A stretch of DNA of 64,000 bases from UBA583 sp964429995 (GTDB taxonomy: Archaea > Nanobdellota > Nanobdellia > Woesearchaeales > UBA583), in contig CAYSDY010000001.1 in assembly GCA_964429995.1 (NCBI GenBank), forward strand, positions 124,001 to 188,000, read 5' to 3'. Under the pieces are notes generated by a model, which saw nothing but the letters and a program-made list of their open reading frames with translations, was not told the DNA's origin and made no database searches. Below, piece after piece: positions 1 through 8,232 of the stretch. Made by a program: the position numbers and the translations under genes. Positions within the stretch are counted from its first letter, which is position 1. The number at the start of each line of letters is the position of its first letter.

Positions 1-2
1 AC

Positions 3-329
3 TTATCCAAAAGACATGAATTAAAAACTGATTCTGATGATGAACGAAACATAGAAATATTTATTGATAATTTTTTTAGAAATAATTATCTTGCAATTGA
101 TATAAAACAAAAAAACAATGATGGAGTTTTTTATAGTTTAAAATTAAAAGCAAGTAAAATAGAAGTTGAATTTGATGCTTTCTATTACTATAAAAAACCT
201 ACACAAAATGATGTTATACAATTCTATACATCATCACTTAAACCTAAGATAATATTTGTACGTAATTGTCCCAAAATAATTTATAAATTCGCTGAAGGAG
301 TTCCTAACATTACCATAGTTAATATATAG
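3..329 (+). CDS. C-terminal part of an unidentified protein (cut by window edge)
   Basis: An open frame enters from the left edge and runs 108 codons to a TAG at 327-329. The visible part alternates charged and hydrophobic stretches; a VEFDAFYYY segment is followed by KPKIIFVRN. A beta strand / Asp / strand layout like this is seen in restriction-nuclease-like folds, but too little is present to assign a family. Its stop codon lies at the left tip of dispersed repeat copy R1, so the repeat may supply the end of the gene. Function unknown; that it is coding is fairly likely from the long open frame and its composition. Confidence 0.6.
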   Translation, partial: LSKRHELKTDSDDERNIEIFIDNFFRNNYLAIDIKQKNNDGVFYSLKLKASKIEVEFDAFYYYKKPTQNDVIQFYTSSLKPKIIFVRNCPKIIYKFAEGVPNITIVNI

Positions 330-463
330 AGAATTTTCAAAGGAATGATCAAAAATCGCAGTAAAAAAAATTTTGTGATAAATATCCCATTATTTATGGT
401 TGGGATAACTCAAATTTTGCGATTTTTGTTTTATAGATTTTGTACAACCCTCTATTATTTTAA
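326..463 (+). repeat. Dispersed hairpin element, copy R1 (internally deleted)
   Basis: Shares with four other loci the left tip GAGAATTTT, the arms AAAAATCGCA and TGCGATTTTT, and the right tip ACCCTCTATTATT. It lacks about 60 bp between the left tip and AAAGGAATGAT that the longer copies have. The hairpin apex here is ATCCCA/TGGGAT. It lies between two convergent genes; its right tip ends 17 bp from the stop of the first array gene. Confidence 0.85.
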
Positions 464-479
464 CAAAACAATTATTCTT

Positions 480-1925
480 TTAATTGATTAGATACCTTAT
501 TACTACAATGCCTGAACCGCCATCTCCTGCAGGTGTTGCACCGCATCCTCCGCCACCACCACCTGAGCCAGTATTTGGACTACCAGAAGTTCCTGAAAAA
601 TATCCTCTTCTACCACCATTGCCACCACCATGTATACCTATTCCTGGAATTGCATCTGCATAACCATCAGAACTACCAGTTCCGCCACCACCGCCACCAC
701 CATACCAAGTTAAAGTTCCTGTAATTGATGATGAAACTCCTAAACCTCCATTGCCACCATTAGAAGATGTTGCTGTTCCTCCACTTGTACTAACTCCTCC
801 TCCGCCACCACCGGCTCCTTCAGCAACACCGCTTACAGCATACCATCCATTACCTCCAATATTTCCTTTACCAGATATTCCAGATCCAGCTAAATTATGA
901 TTATTAGATCCATAACCACCTCCGCCACCACCTGAACTTGCAGATTCTCCCTGTTCATAACGTAAAACCAAATAATTGTATGTTGCACCGCCTCCACCAC
1001 CTATTGCAGAATATACACCTTCTATTGATGAATTTTTACCATTACCAGTTAAAATGTCTGTATATTTTATTCCATCAGCAACACCTCCTGTACCAACATA
1101 TATTAAAAAAGTTGTGTTATCAAATTCATAATTTGATATTTTAACTTCTCCGGCTCCACCGCCACCGCCACCAGGTCCGCCACCTGAACCGCCACCTCCA
1201 CCGCCGGCAACTATAAGGTATTCTGCAAAAAGATTGTTTTTTTTTACTGTAAATTCTGAAACACCTGTGGTTTTAAAAACATGAACTCTATATGTGGACT
1301 CGTTAACCTCAATATCATATGTTTCATCACCACCTACTGCTAATTCTGTAGTACAATTTGTATAATTATAACTTCCTGACAATATTCCATCATGACAGAT
1401 CCTTGTCTCGCTTGTACATCCTAAACCCTGAAATTCATGCAAATAAAATGTCATGTTCTGATTATGGGATATATTTATTCCTGAAAAACTGCAATTGTTA
1501 TATGAATGTGAAACTTGTGTTGATGTGCTATTTATAATTGCTGTTTTTATGTATATATTCTTGCTTAATACCTGATTGTCTGATACCAAACTTACTGATG
1601 GGTTTGACCGTGTTAGATTATTAAGACAGGTACTTATGTCTATCTCGTTTATCCCTGCTGTAAGATTTAAATCTAAAGAACATATGTTATTGTCTAATTT
1701 TATACTCTTTATTGTCGTGTTTTCATTGCTTTTTACATATAAAACTGAACCTGCTATGGTTTCTATACTTAATGAATTGCCTTGATTAACTGTTGACTCT
1801 ATTTTGGTATTAAGATTGCTTTCATAGGAACTGTACCATAATAAGAAACTTGTAACTGAAATTGTTGTTACAACTAATATTAAAATTACTGATATAATTG
1901 GACTAATGCACAGTTTGGATTTCAT
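480..1925 (-). CDS. Pilin-anchored polyglycine surface protein, array gene A
   Basis: 481 residues from the preferred Met at 1925. Residues 1-25 (KLCISPIISVIL) form a class III, prepilin-type signal: a short basic stretch, then a hydrophobic helix. Residues ~30-125 are the scaffold shared by the array. Residues ~140-195 hold one Cys module (NNCS, FYL, GC..TRIC, NYTNC). A strand motif (YDIEV..YRVHVF) leads into EYLIVAGGGG and about 230 residues of glycine-rich sequence ending GIVVIRYLIN. This head resembles the glycine-rich domains of phage receptor-binding and bacterial surface proteins. An upstream in-frame ATG (1940) is less likely: it is only 11 nt from the TATA centre and is absent in paralogues. 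Probably exported, inserted by its N-terminal helix and displayed; target unknown. Confidence 0.85.
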   Translation of the reverse strand: MKSKLCISPIISVILILVVTTISVTSFLLWYSSYESNLNTKIESTVNQGNSLSIETIAGSVLYVKSNENTTIKSIKLDNNICSLDLNLTAGINEIDISTCLNNLTRSNPSVSLVSDNQVLSKNIYIKTAIINSTSTQVSHSYNNCSFSGINISHNQNMTFYLHEFQGLGCTSETRICHDGILSGSYNYTNCTTELAVGGDETYDIEVNESTYRVHVFKTTGVSEFTVKKNNLFAEYLIVAGGGGGGSGGGPGGGGGGAGEVKISNYEFDNTTFLIYVGTGGVADGIKYTDILTGNGKNSSIEGVYSAIGGGGGATYNYLVLRYEQGESASSGGGGGGYGSNNHNLAGSGISGKGNIGGNGWYAVSGVAEGAGGGGGGVSTSGGTATSSNGGNGGLGVSSSITGTLTWYGGGGGGGTGSSDGYADAIPGIGIHGGGNGGRRGYFSGTSGSPNTGSGGGGGGCGATPAGDGGSGIVVIRYLIN

Positions 1926-1964
1926 AAAATGTATTTGCATTATGTGTTTTTATAATGTTTTGGT
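1549..1964 (-). repeat. N-terminal cassette identical in array genes A and D
   Basis: By eye this ~416-bp block (5' part of gene A, its leader and promoter) matches 6238-6653 of gene D with no difference seen. It carries the haplotype encoding NQGNSLS and SFLLWYSS. It ends upstream where A has TGGTATTTT and D has TGGTGTTTT. Recent duplication or gene conversion is the simplest explanation. Confidence 0.85.
1946..1957 (-). promoter_or_regulatory. TATA-like element, array gene A
   Basis: Minus-strand CATTATAAAAAC is centred ~26 nt before the ATG at 1925. That spacing suits leaderless transcription and supports the internal start over the one at 1940. Confidence 0.6.
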
Positions 1965-1987
1965 ATTTTATTTAGTTACAAAAATAA

Positions 1988-3556
1988 TTAGTTTATTGCA
2001 TAACGAATGATTACAACGCCTGAACCACCATTTTTACCACCATCATTCCAATCGCCGCCACCGCCACCGCCAGTGTTTGAAACACCATGAGAAACAGAAT
2101 TTCCACCGCCACCACTTCCGCCAGATGATATTACACTACTTCTCCATGATGCAGTTCTTCCGGCTCCGCCACCTGAATACCATTCTAAATTTCCTGTAAT
2201 ACTTGATGTTTTTCCATTTCCACCATATCCTGGGACATCTGCTGAACCACTAGCACCTACAGATCCGGCACCACCACCGCCTCCACCTGAAGCAGGACCA
2301 CTACTCCACTCAGTATAAACTGTACCATAACCACCTGAATTTCCATATCCATATCCTAATGAACTCTGTACAGAAACTCCTCCTTGATTATCACCATAAA
2401 CTTGTCCTCCTGTCACTCTTATTCCGCCACCGCCACCACTTCCACCGTTTTGGCCTGCAGATCCGCCACCAATTGATCCGGCTCCGCCACCAATTGCAAT
2501 TTTTTCAAATATTAAATCTGAAGACGTATTTATATAAGAATTTTCTCCATTCTGTCTATCTGTTCCACCTAACCCAACATATATTTCAAAATCTAAAGAA
2601 CTGTTAAAACTAAAGTTGCCTTCAACAAAACCACCGCCACCACCACCGCCGGCTCCATTACCTCCATTTCCACCGGCTCCGCCACCGCCAATTATTAAAT
2701 ATTCTATGTTAACTCCATTTGGATGTAATATAAAAAAATTGGACAATCCTGTTGTTGTAAACTTGTGAACTCTATAATTTATTCCTTCAATGTTTATGTC
2801 GTATATCTCATCACCACCTGTTGCTATATTCTCTACACAATTTGTATATGTATAACTACCATTTAGAACTCCATTATTACATGTTCGTGTCTCATTAATG
2901 CATCCATCTTCATCAAAACTTTTAAAATAGAAAATCTGACTTGTATTATGTTCAAGTGTCTGACCTCCTATACTACAACTGTTATATGTATTACATGAAT
3001 GATATTTGTAAGTATCACTGTGTTCTAAAACTCCATTATCACAAAATAAAACTGAAACTTCATTGCTACAATTAAATGAAAAAATGTTTTGGTAAAATGA
3101 ATAATTTTCACCATGTTCTAAACTTATGCCATCAAGTGTACAACCATGTTGAATTGTTGGATATTTATTTAATTCTTTTATGTATATATTCTTGCTTAAT
3201 ACCTGATTGTCTGATACCAAACTTACTGATGGGTTTGACCGTGTTAGATTATTAAGACAGGTACTTATGTCTATCTCGTTTATCCCTGCTGTAAGATTTA
3301 AATCTAAAGAACATATGTTATTGTCTAATTTTATACTCTTTATTGTCGTGTTTTCATTGCTTTTTACATATAAAACTGAACCTGCTATGGTTTCTATACT
3401 TAATGAATTGCTATCAATAACTGTTGATTCTATTTTGGTATTAAGATTGCTTTCATAGGAACTGTACCAAGACAAAAAACTTGTAACTGAAATTGTTGTT
3501 ACAACTAGTATTAAAATTACTGATATGATTGGACTAATGCACAGTTTGGATTTCAT
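1988..3556 (-). CDS. Pilin-anchored polyglycine surface protein, array gene B
   Basis: 522 residues with the same plan as gene A: class III signal, shared scaffold to ~residue 127, then two tandem Cys modules instead of one (CTLDGISLEHGENYSFY.. and CSIGGQTLEHNTSQIFY..). The strand motif YDINIEGINYRVHKF precedes EYLIIGGGG and a glycine-rich head ending GVVIIRYAIN. The scaffold is mosaic: the start-proximal part carries the IDSNSLS haplotype of C and F, while the rest matches A and D. Everything from the second half of the scaffold through both Cys modules matches gene D. The stop lies ~62 bp upstream of the ATG of A; the spacer repeats across the array. Ligand unknown. Confidence 0.85.
   Translation of the reverse strand: MKSKLCISPIISVILILVVTTISVTSFLSWYSSYESNLNTKIESTVIDSNSLSIETIAGSVLYVKSNENTTIKSIKLDNNICSLDLNLTAGINEIDISTCLNNLTRSNPSVSLVSDNQVLSKNIYIKELNKYPTIQHGCTLDGISLEHGENYSFYQNIFSFNCSNEVSVLFCDNGVLEHSDTYKYHSCNTYNSCSIGGQTLEHNTSQIFYFKSFDEDGCINETRTCNNGVLNGSYTYTNCVENIATGGDEIYDINIEGINYRVHKFTTTGLSNFFILHPNGVNIEYLIIGGGGAGGNGGNGAGGGGGGGFVEGNFSFNSSLDFEIYVGLGGTDRQNGENSYINTSSDLIFEKIAIGGGAGSIGGGSAGQNGGSGGGGGIRVTGGQVYGDNQGGVSVQSSLGYGYGNSGGYGTVYTEWSSGPASGGGGGGAGSVGASGSADVPGYGGNGKTSSITGNLEWYSGGGAGRTASWRSSVISSGGSGGGGNSVSHGVSNTGGGGGGDWNDGGKNGGSGVVIIRYAIN
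2843..3410 (-). repeat. 568-bp block shared by array genes B and D
   Basis: Corresponds to 5901-6468 in gene D at a constant offset of 3058, so there are no indels, and only a few base differences were seen. It covers both Cys modules and the distal scaffold. The flanks differ: the heads are unrelated in detail and the start-proximal haplotypes differ. This marks recombination between B and D. Confidence 0.85.
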
Positions 3557-3576
3557 AAAATGTATTCATGTTATTT

Positions 3577-3588
3577 TTTTTATAATGT
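3577..3588 (-). promoter_or_regulatory. TATA-like element, array gene B
   Basis: Minus-strand CATTATAAAAAA centred ~26 nt before the ATG at 3556, in a spacer nearly identical to that of the other array genes. Confidence 0.6.
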
Positions 3589-3617
3589 TTTGGTATTTTA
3601 TTTAGTTACAAAAATAA

Positions 3618-5039
3618 TTAGTTTATTGCATAACGAATGATTACAACGCCTGAACCACCATATCCACCTAAACTCCAATCCCAACTTGAATCAATCATTC
3701 CGGCACCACCGCCACCGCCAGTGTTGGGTTGAGCATCTCTTGATTCAAAAGAACCGCCACCACCGCCACCTAAAACAGCAGAAACATAGTTAATATTTTG
3801 TGGATAATTACCACCGCCTGGATTATAAAAACTAGCACCACTGCCACCACCTGAATACCACACGAGTTCTCCTGTAATGCTTGATTGTTTACCTAAACCA
3901 CCCCTACCAGCTGTTAATGGAGAAGATAGTGCATTCTCTCCGGATCCACCGGCTCCGCCACCACCGCCACCAGCAGTATTTCCCCATGAATTTCCTACAT
4001 TACCTGTTGCATAACCTACACCTCCAGAATTTCCAAATCCATAACCTAATCCTGAAAATTGTAATGATGAGCCTGCAGACCACCATGGTGCAGAAGTTGC
4101 ACCACCACTGCCACCATTCTGACCTGGACCATATTCGTTCCAAGTACCTGCACTTCCACCACCTCTTGCAACAATTGAGCCTAAATAAGAATCTTCTCCA
4201 CTTGATCTTTCATAACTACTGTTAGCACCTGATCCAACTTTAATGGTTATATTTCCAGCAGAAATACTAACATTTCCTTCAACAAAACCACCGCCACCGC
4301 CACCTGAACCTCTAGCACCTGCTCCGCCGCCACCAACTACAAGATATTCTATATTTTTGTCAGTTATTATTTCAAAATTATGCAATCCTAAAGTTCTAAA
4401 AATATGTATACGATAATTTATATTATTAATCTCAATATCATATATTTCATCACCACCTAATGCAATTTGTATATCACATTGTAAATATTCATAACTACCA
4501 TTTAAAACTCCATTATTGCATGTTCTTGTTTGGTTAATACATACTATAGAGGAACTGCTCAAATAAAAAATCTCACTTTCGCCATGTTGGATTGTATGAT
4601 TGCCTATGCTACAGTTGTTGTAGGAAACAAGACTTGATGTGCTATTTATAATTGCTGTTTTTATGTATATATTCTTGCTCAATACCTGATTATCTGATAC
4701 TAAACTTACTGAGGGGTTTGATCTTGTTAGATTGTTAAGGCATGTACTTATGTCTATCTCATTTATCCCTGCTGTAAGATTTAAATCTAAAGAACATATG
4801 TTATTATCTAATTTTATACTCTTTATTGTGGTATTCTCATTACTTTTTACATATAGAACTGAACCTGCTATGGTTTCTATACTTAATGAATTGCTATCAA
4901 TAACTGTTGATTCTATTTTGGTATTAAGATTGCTTTCATAGGAACTGTACCAAGACAAAAAACTTGTAACTGAAATTGTTGTTACAACTAGTATTAAAAT
5001 TACTGATATGATTGGACTAATGCACAGTTTGGATTTCAT
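3618..5039 (-). CDS. Pilin-anchored polyglycine surface protein, array gene C
   Basis: 473 residues. The class III signal and scaffold (IDSNSLS haplotype) are followed by one Cys module (NNCSIGNHTIQHGES, CINQTRTC, YLQC). The strand motif YDIEINNINYRIHIF leads to EYLVVGGGGAG and a head with many GGGGG runs, ending GVVIIRYAIN. In the scaffold-coding stretch C shares the C/F alleles (for example GGGGTTTGATCTTG on the plus strand) but has private differences near 4830-4860, so it is not simply a copy of F. Stop is 61 bp upstream of gene B's start. Displayed surface protein by analogy with its neighbours; binding partner unknown. Confidence 0.85.
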   Translation of the reverse strand: MKSKLCISPIISVILILVVTTISVTSFLSWYSSYESNLNTKIESTVIDSNSLSIETIAGSVLYVKSNENTTIKSIKLDNNICSLDLNLTAGINEIDISTCLNNLTRSNPSVSLVSDNQVLSKNIYIKTAIINSTSSLVSYNNCSIGNHTIQHGESEIFYLSSSSIVCINQTRTCNNGVLNGSYEYLQCDIQIALGGDEIYDIEINNINYRIHIFRTLGLHNFEIITDKNIEYLVVGGGGAGARGSGGGGGGFVEGNVSISAGNITIKVGSGANSSYERSSGEDSYLGSIVARGGGSAGTWNEYGPGQNGGSGGATSAPWWSAGSSLQFSGLGYGFGNSGGVGYATGNVGNSWGNTAGGGGGGAGGSGENALSSPLTAGRGGLGKQSSITGELVWYSGGGSGASFYNPGGGNYPQNINYVSAVLGGGGGGSFESRDAQPNTGGGGGAGMIDSSWDWSLGGYGGSGVVIIRYAIN

Positions 5040-5058
5040 AAAATGTATTCATATTATT

Positions 5059-5071
5059 TTTTTATAATGTT
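5059..5071 (-). promoter_or_regulatory. TATA-like element, array gene C
   Basis: Minus-strand CATTATAAAAAAA centred ~26 nt before the ATG at 5039. Confidence 0.6.
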
Positions 5072-5099
5072 TTGGTATTTTGTTTAGTTACAAAAATAA

Positions 5100-6614
5100 T
5101 TAGTTTATTGCATAACGTATGATTACAACGCCTGAACCACCTGAACCACTGTATGCTCCGCCACCGCCTGAATTAGCCAAACCAGCTCCTCCCCAACCTG
5201 TTCCTCCACCACCTGAACCACCAGTACCACTTGTAACAGACCATGATCCTCCAACATATGGACGTACCAAATAAGCACCAGCTCCTCCACCAGAGAACCA
5301 TACTTGGCTAGATATTGTTTGTCCTACTCCTTTACCAATTAACCCGAAATCTGTTGCAAAATTTAAACCATTCTTTGCATAAAGACCATTTCCTCCTTTA
5401 GCTCCACTAGAAATTCCAACAGCTCCTACTTCTCCGGCTCCACCTGCACCACCGTAGAAACGTTGATTTTCAGTTGAAGATGATGATCCTCCATCATTAC
5501 CCTGACCTGGGGTTCCTGCACCACTTCCGCCACCGCCTGAACCACCATTAGATCCCATAGTTCCACCACCATTTGCCTCTATAGATATGGAATTTACCTT
5601 TATACTTGAGTTATGTCCACTTCCCATGATTCCTCCAAAACCTTCTACTCCAGAAGTTCCACCAGCTCCAACAATGATTGAATATGTGCCTATATCTAAA
5701 GAAGTACTACCAACTAATAAACCACCAGCACCACCTGTACTTGCACCACCAGCAACGATGATATAATCTATATCTAAAGGTATATTTGCAATAAATTGAC
5801 TGGATCCTGTAGTTTTAAAAATGTGTATTTTATAATCAATTCCCAAGACTGACAAATCATAAATTACATCTCCACCTTCTGTTGCTTCTTGTGAACAAGT
5901 TGTATATGTATAACTACCATTTAGAACGCCATTGTTACATGTTCGTGTCTCATTGATACATCCATCTTCATCAAAACTTTTAAAATAGAAAATCTGACTT
6001 GTATTATGTTCAAGTGTCTGACCTCCTATACTACAACTGTTATATGTATTACATGAATGATATTTGTAAGTATCACTGTGTTCTAAAACTCCATTATCAC
6101 AAAATAAAACTGAAACTTCATTGCTACAATTAAATGAAAAAATGTTTTGGTAAAATGAATAATTTTCACCATGTTCTAAACTTATGCCATCAAGTGTACA
6201 ACCATGTTGAATTGTTGGATATTTATTTAATTCTTTTATGTATATATTCTTGCTTAATACCTGATTGTCTGATACCAAACTTACTGATGGGTTTGACCGT
6301 GTTAGATTATTAAGACAGGTACTTATGTCTATCTCGTTTATCCCTGCTGTAAGATTTAAATCTAAAGAACATATGTTATTGTCTAATTTTATACTCTTTA
6401 TTGTCGTGTTTTCATTGCTTTTTACATATAAAACTGAACCTGCTATGGTTTCTATACTTAATGAATTGCCTTGATTAACTGTTGACTCTATTTTGGTATT
6501 AAGATTGCTTTCATAGGAACTGTACCATAATAAGAAACTTGTAACTGAAATTGTTGTTACAACTAATATTAAAATTACTGATATAATTGGACTAATGCAC
6601 AGTTTGGATTTCAT
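5100..6614 (-). CDS. Pilin-anchored polyglycine surface protein, array gene D (A/B mosaic)
   Basis: 504 residues from Met at 6614; an upstream in-frame ATG at 6629 is rejected for the same reason as in gene A. The scaffold and promoter match gene A, the two Cys modules match gene B, and the head is its own. The head opens YDLSVLGIDYKIHIF, then IDYIIVAGGAS; it has fewer long Gly runs (AGGLLVGSTSLDIG) and ends GVVIIRYAIN. D is therefore the clearest recombinant in the array: A-type 5' end, B-type middle, private 3' end. Role inferred as a surface adhesin-like pilin. Confidence 0.85.
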   Translation of the reverse strand: MKSKLCISPIISVILILVVTTISVTSFLLWYSSYESNLNTKIESTVNQGNSLSIETIAGSVLYVKSNENTTIKSIKLDNNICSLDLNLTAGINEIDISTCLNNLTRSNPSVSLVSDNQVLSKNIYIKELNKYPTIQHGCTLDGISLEHGENYSFYQNIFSFNCSNEVSVLFCDNGVLEHSDTYKYHSCNTYNSCSIGGQTLEHNTSQIFYFKSFDEDGCINETRTCNNGVLNGSYTYTTCSQEATEGGDVIYDLSVLGIDYKIHIFKTTGSSQFIANIPLDIDYIIVAGGASTGGAGGLLVGSTSLDIGTYSIIVGAGGTSGVEGFGGIMGSGHNSSIKVNSISIEANGGGTMGSNGGSGGGGSGAGTPGQGNDGGSSSSTENQRFYGGAGGAGEVGAVGISSGAKGGNGLYAKNGLNFATDFGLIGKGVGQTISSQVWFSGGGAGAYLVRPYVGGSWSVTSGTGGSGGGGTGWGGAGLANSGGGGAYSGSGGSGVVIIRYAIN

Positions 6615-6634
6615 AAAATGTATTTGCATTATGT

Positions 6635-6646
6635 GTTTTTATAATG
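6635..6646 (-). promoter_or_regulatory. TATA-like element, array gene D
   Basis: Minus-strand CATTATAAAAAC centred ~26 nt before the ATG at 6614. Confidence 0.6.
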
Positions 6647-6676
6647 TTTTGGTGTTTTGTTTAGTTACAAAAAAAA

Positions 6677-8176
6677 TTAGTTTATTGCATAACGTATGAT
6701 TACAACGCCTGAACCACCTGTTCCACCAGCTCCTCCACCACCTGAATAACCTGAGCCACCTTCTCCACCACCACCGCCTGAGCCAGTATTTGATGAACCA
6801 TTTGCTCCTGCTGTTGAACCTGTACCTCTATTCCCCATTCCTCCTTGGGCATATGTTCTTAAGGTACCATCTATTTGAGAAGAAACACCTAAACCGCCTG
6901 TTGCTGTTGAATCTACTCCTGGACTATTTTGACCGACTCCACCGGCACCGCCACCTCCGCCACCGCCACAACGTGTCCAACCATGTGTTCCTGTACCTGT
7001 TCCGCCATTATAACCTTGACCTGATGTTCCAAGACCTCTTGCAATATTAGAACCTGAAGCCCCTCCGCCACTTCCACCAGAAGATGAAAGGCCATTAGAA
7101 CCAGATCCAAAACCACCACCAATTGCAACTATGTTATCCAAGTATGAATTTTCACCATTTGTATAATACTGTCCACCAGAACCTACTTTTACATCATAAT
7201 TTCCTGATGATAAAAATATGGTTCCAGTAATAAAACCGCCTGCTCCGCCACCAGAACCTGCTACCTGAGCACCACCATATCCTCCGCCACCACCACCGGC
7301 AACTATAAGATATTCTACTGATAAGCCTTCAGGATTTATTACCTCAAAATCTGAAACCTGAGTGTTAATAAATTTGTGCACTCTATATGTTGTAGATGAA
7401 ACCTGTATATCAAAGACTTGATCTCCACCTAGTGCAAAATCACTGGTACATGTTTTATATGTATAGGTTCCACTAAGATTTCCATTCTCACAAATTCTTG
7501 TCTGATTTATACAACCATTTGCATTGAATGATTCTAAATAAAAAGTAAGATTTTCTCCATGTAAAAGTGTTTCATTGCCAATACTACATGTATTATATGT
7601 ATTACATGAATAATACATATATGTTTGGTTTTCATCGATTATACCATTTATACATATTAAATTTTTTGCAGATGCCTGACAATCAAATGCAAATGAATCT
7701 TTATAGAATGTTGCACTTTCGTTGTGAGATAGGATTATTCCATCAAGAGAACAAGAATTCATGTTTTTCTCTGAATATATGTCTAAAGTAATATCTTTAA
7801 GATATACATTTTTGTTTAAAACCTGATTATCTGTAATTATGGTTACTTGCTGGTTTGGTGATTTTAAATTTTTTATGCAATCTTCTAAATCTATCTCGTT
7901 TACACCTTCTGTTATGTTATAATTTATATTTTCACAAGTTGTATTACCAAATTTTATCGCATTAATAGAGTCGTTTTTAATGCTTTTAATGTATAATGTT
8001 GAACCTATTATAGTTTCTATATTTGCAGTGTCAGGTTGAAACCCCATATTGATTCTGTTACTTATTTTTGAATCGTATTCCGAATACCAAGAAAGGAAAC
8101 TCATTACTGATATTGCCGTAATGATTAATATTAAAATTGTAGCTATTATTGGATTTAATGCCTTTTTAAATTTCAT
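6677..8176 (-). CDS. Pilin-anchored polyglycine surface protein, array gene E (divergent)
   Basis: 499 residues from Met at 8176; a longer frame begins with a TTG at 8215, which is less likely. The signal is MKFKKALNPIIATILILIIT, again class III. The scaffold is clearly homologous but diverged (IETIIGSTLYIKS against IETIAGSVLYVKS), so E has stayed outside the recent homogenisation of A-D and F. It has two Cys modules (CSLDGIILSHNESATFY, CSIGNETLLHGENLTFY) and the strand motif FDIQVSSTTYRVHKF. The head starts VEYLIVAGGGGGG and ends GVVIIRYAIN. The last codons and stop region are nevertheless near-identical to those of B-D, suggesting exchange at the 3' end. Ligand unknown. Confidence 0.85.
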   Translation of the reverse strand: MKFKKALNPIIATILILIITAISVMSFLSWYSEYDSKISNRINMGFQPDTANIETIIGSTLYIKSIKNDSINAIKFGNTTCENINYNITEGVNEIDLEDCIKNLKSPNQQVTIITDNQVLNKNVYLKDITLDIYSEKNMNSCSLDGIILSHNESATFYKDSFAFDCQASAKNLICINGIIDENQTYMYYSCNTYNTCSIGNETLLHGENLTFYLESFNANGCINQTRICENGNLSGTYTYKTCTSDFALGGDQVFDIQVSSTTYRVHKFINTQVSDFEVINPEGLSVEYLIVAGGGGGGYGGAQVAGSGGGAGGFITGTIFLSSGNYDVKVGSGGQYYTNGENSYLDNIVAIGGGFGSGSNGLSSSGGSGGGASGSNIARGLGTSGQGYNGGTGTGTHGWTRCGGGGGGGAGGVGQNSPGVDSTATGGLGVSSQIDGTLRTYAQGGMGNRGTGSTAGANGSSNTGSGGGGGEGGSGYSGGGGAGGTGGSGVVIIRYAIN

Positions 8177-8196
8177 AATTATAACCAATATTATTT

Positions 8197-8208
8197 TTTT
8201 TATAAACT
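8197..8208 (-). promoter_or_regulatory. TATA-like element, array gene E
   Basis: Minus-strand AGTTTATAAAAA centred ~26 nt before the ATG at 8176, although the surrounding sequence differs from the other array promoters. Confidence 0.55.
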
Positions 8209-8232
8209 TTTTCAAATTTATACAAATATTTT

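Noticed and set aside
326..463. Repeat elements as insertion sequences with a transposase
   Set aside because: None of the five copies contains a frame of useful length; at most they are non-autonomous.
540..1210. Short CCGCCACC-type repeats resembling a CRISPR or VNTR
   Set aside because: They are codon repeats of polyglycine in coding sequence, irregular in spacing, with no spacer structure.
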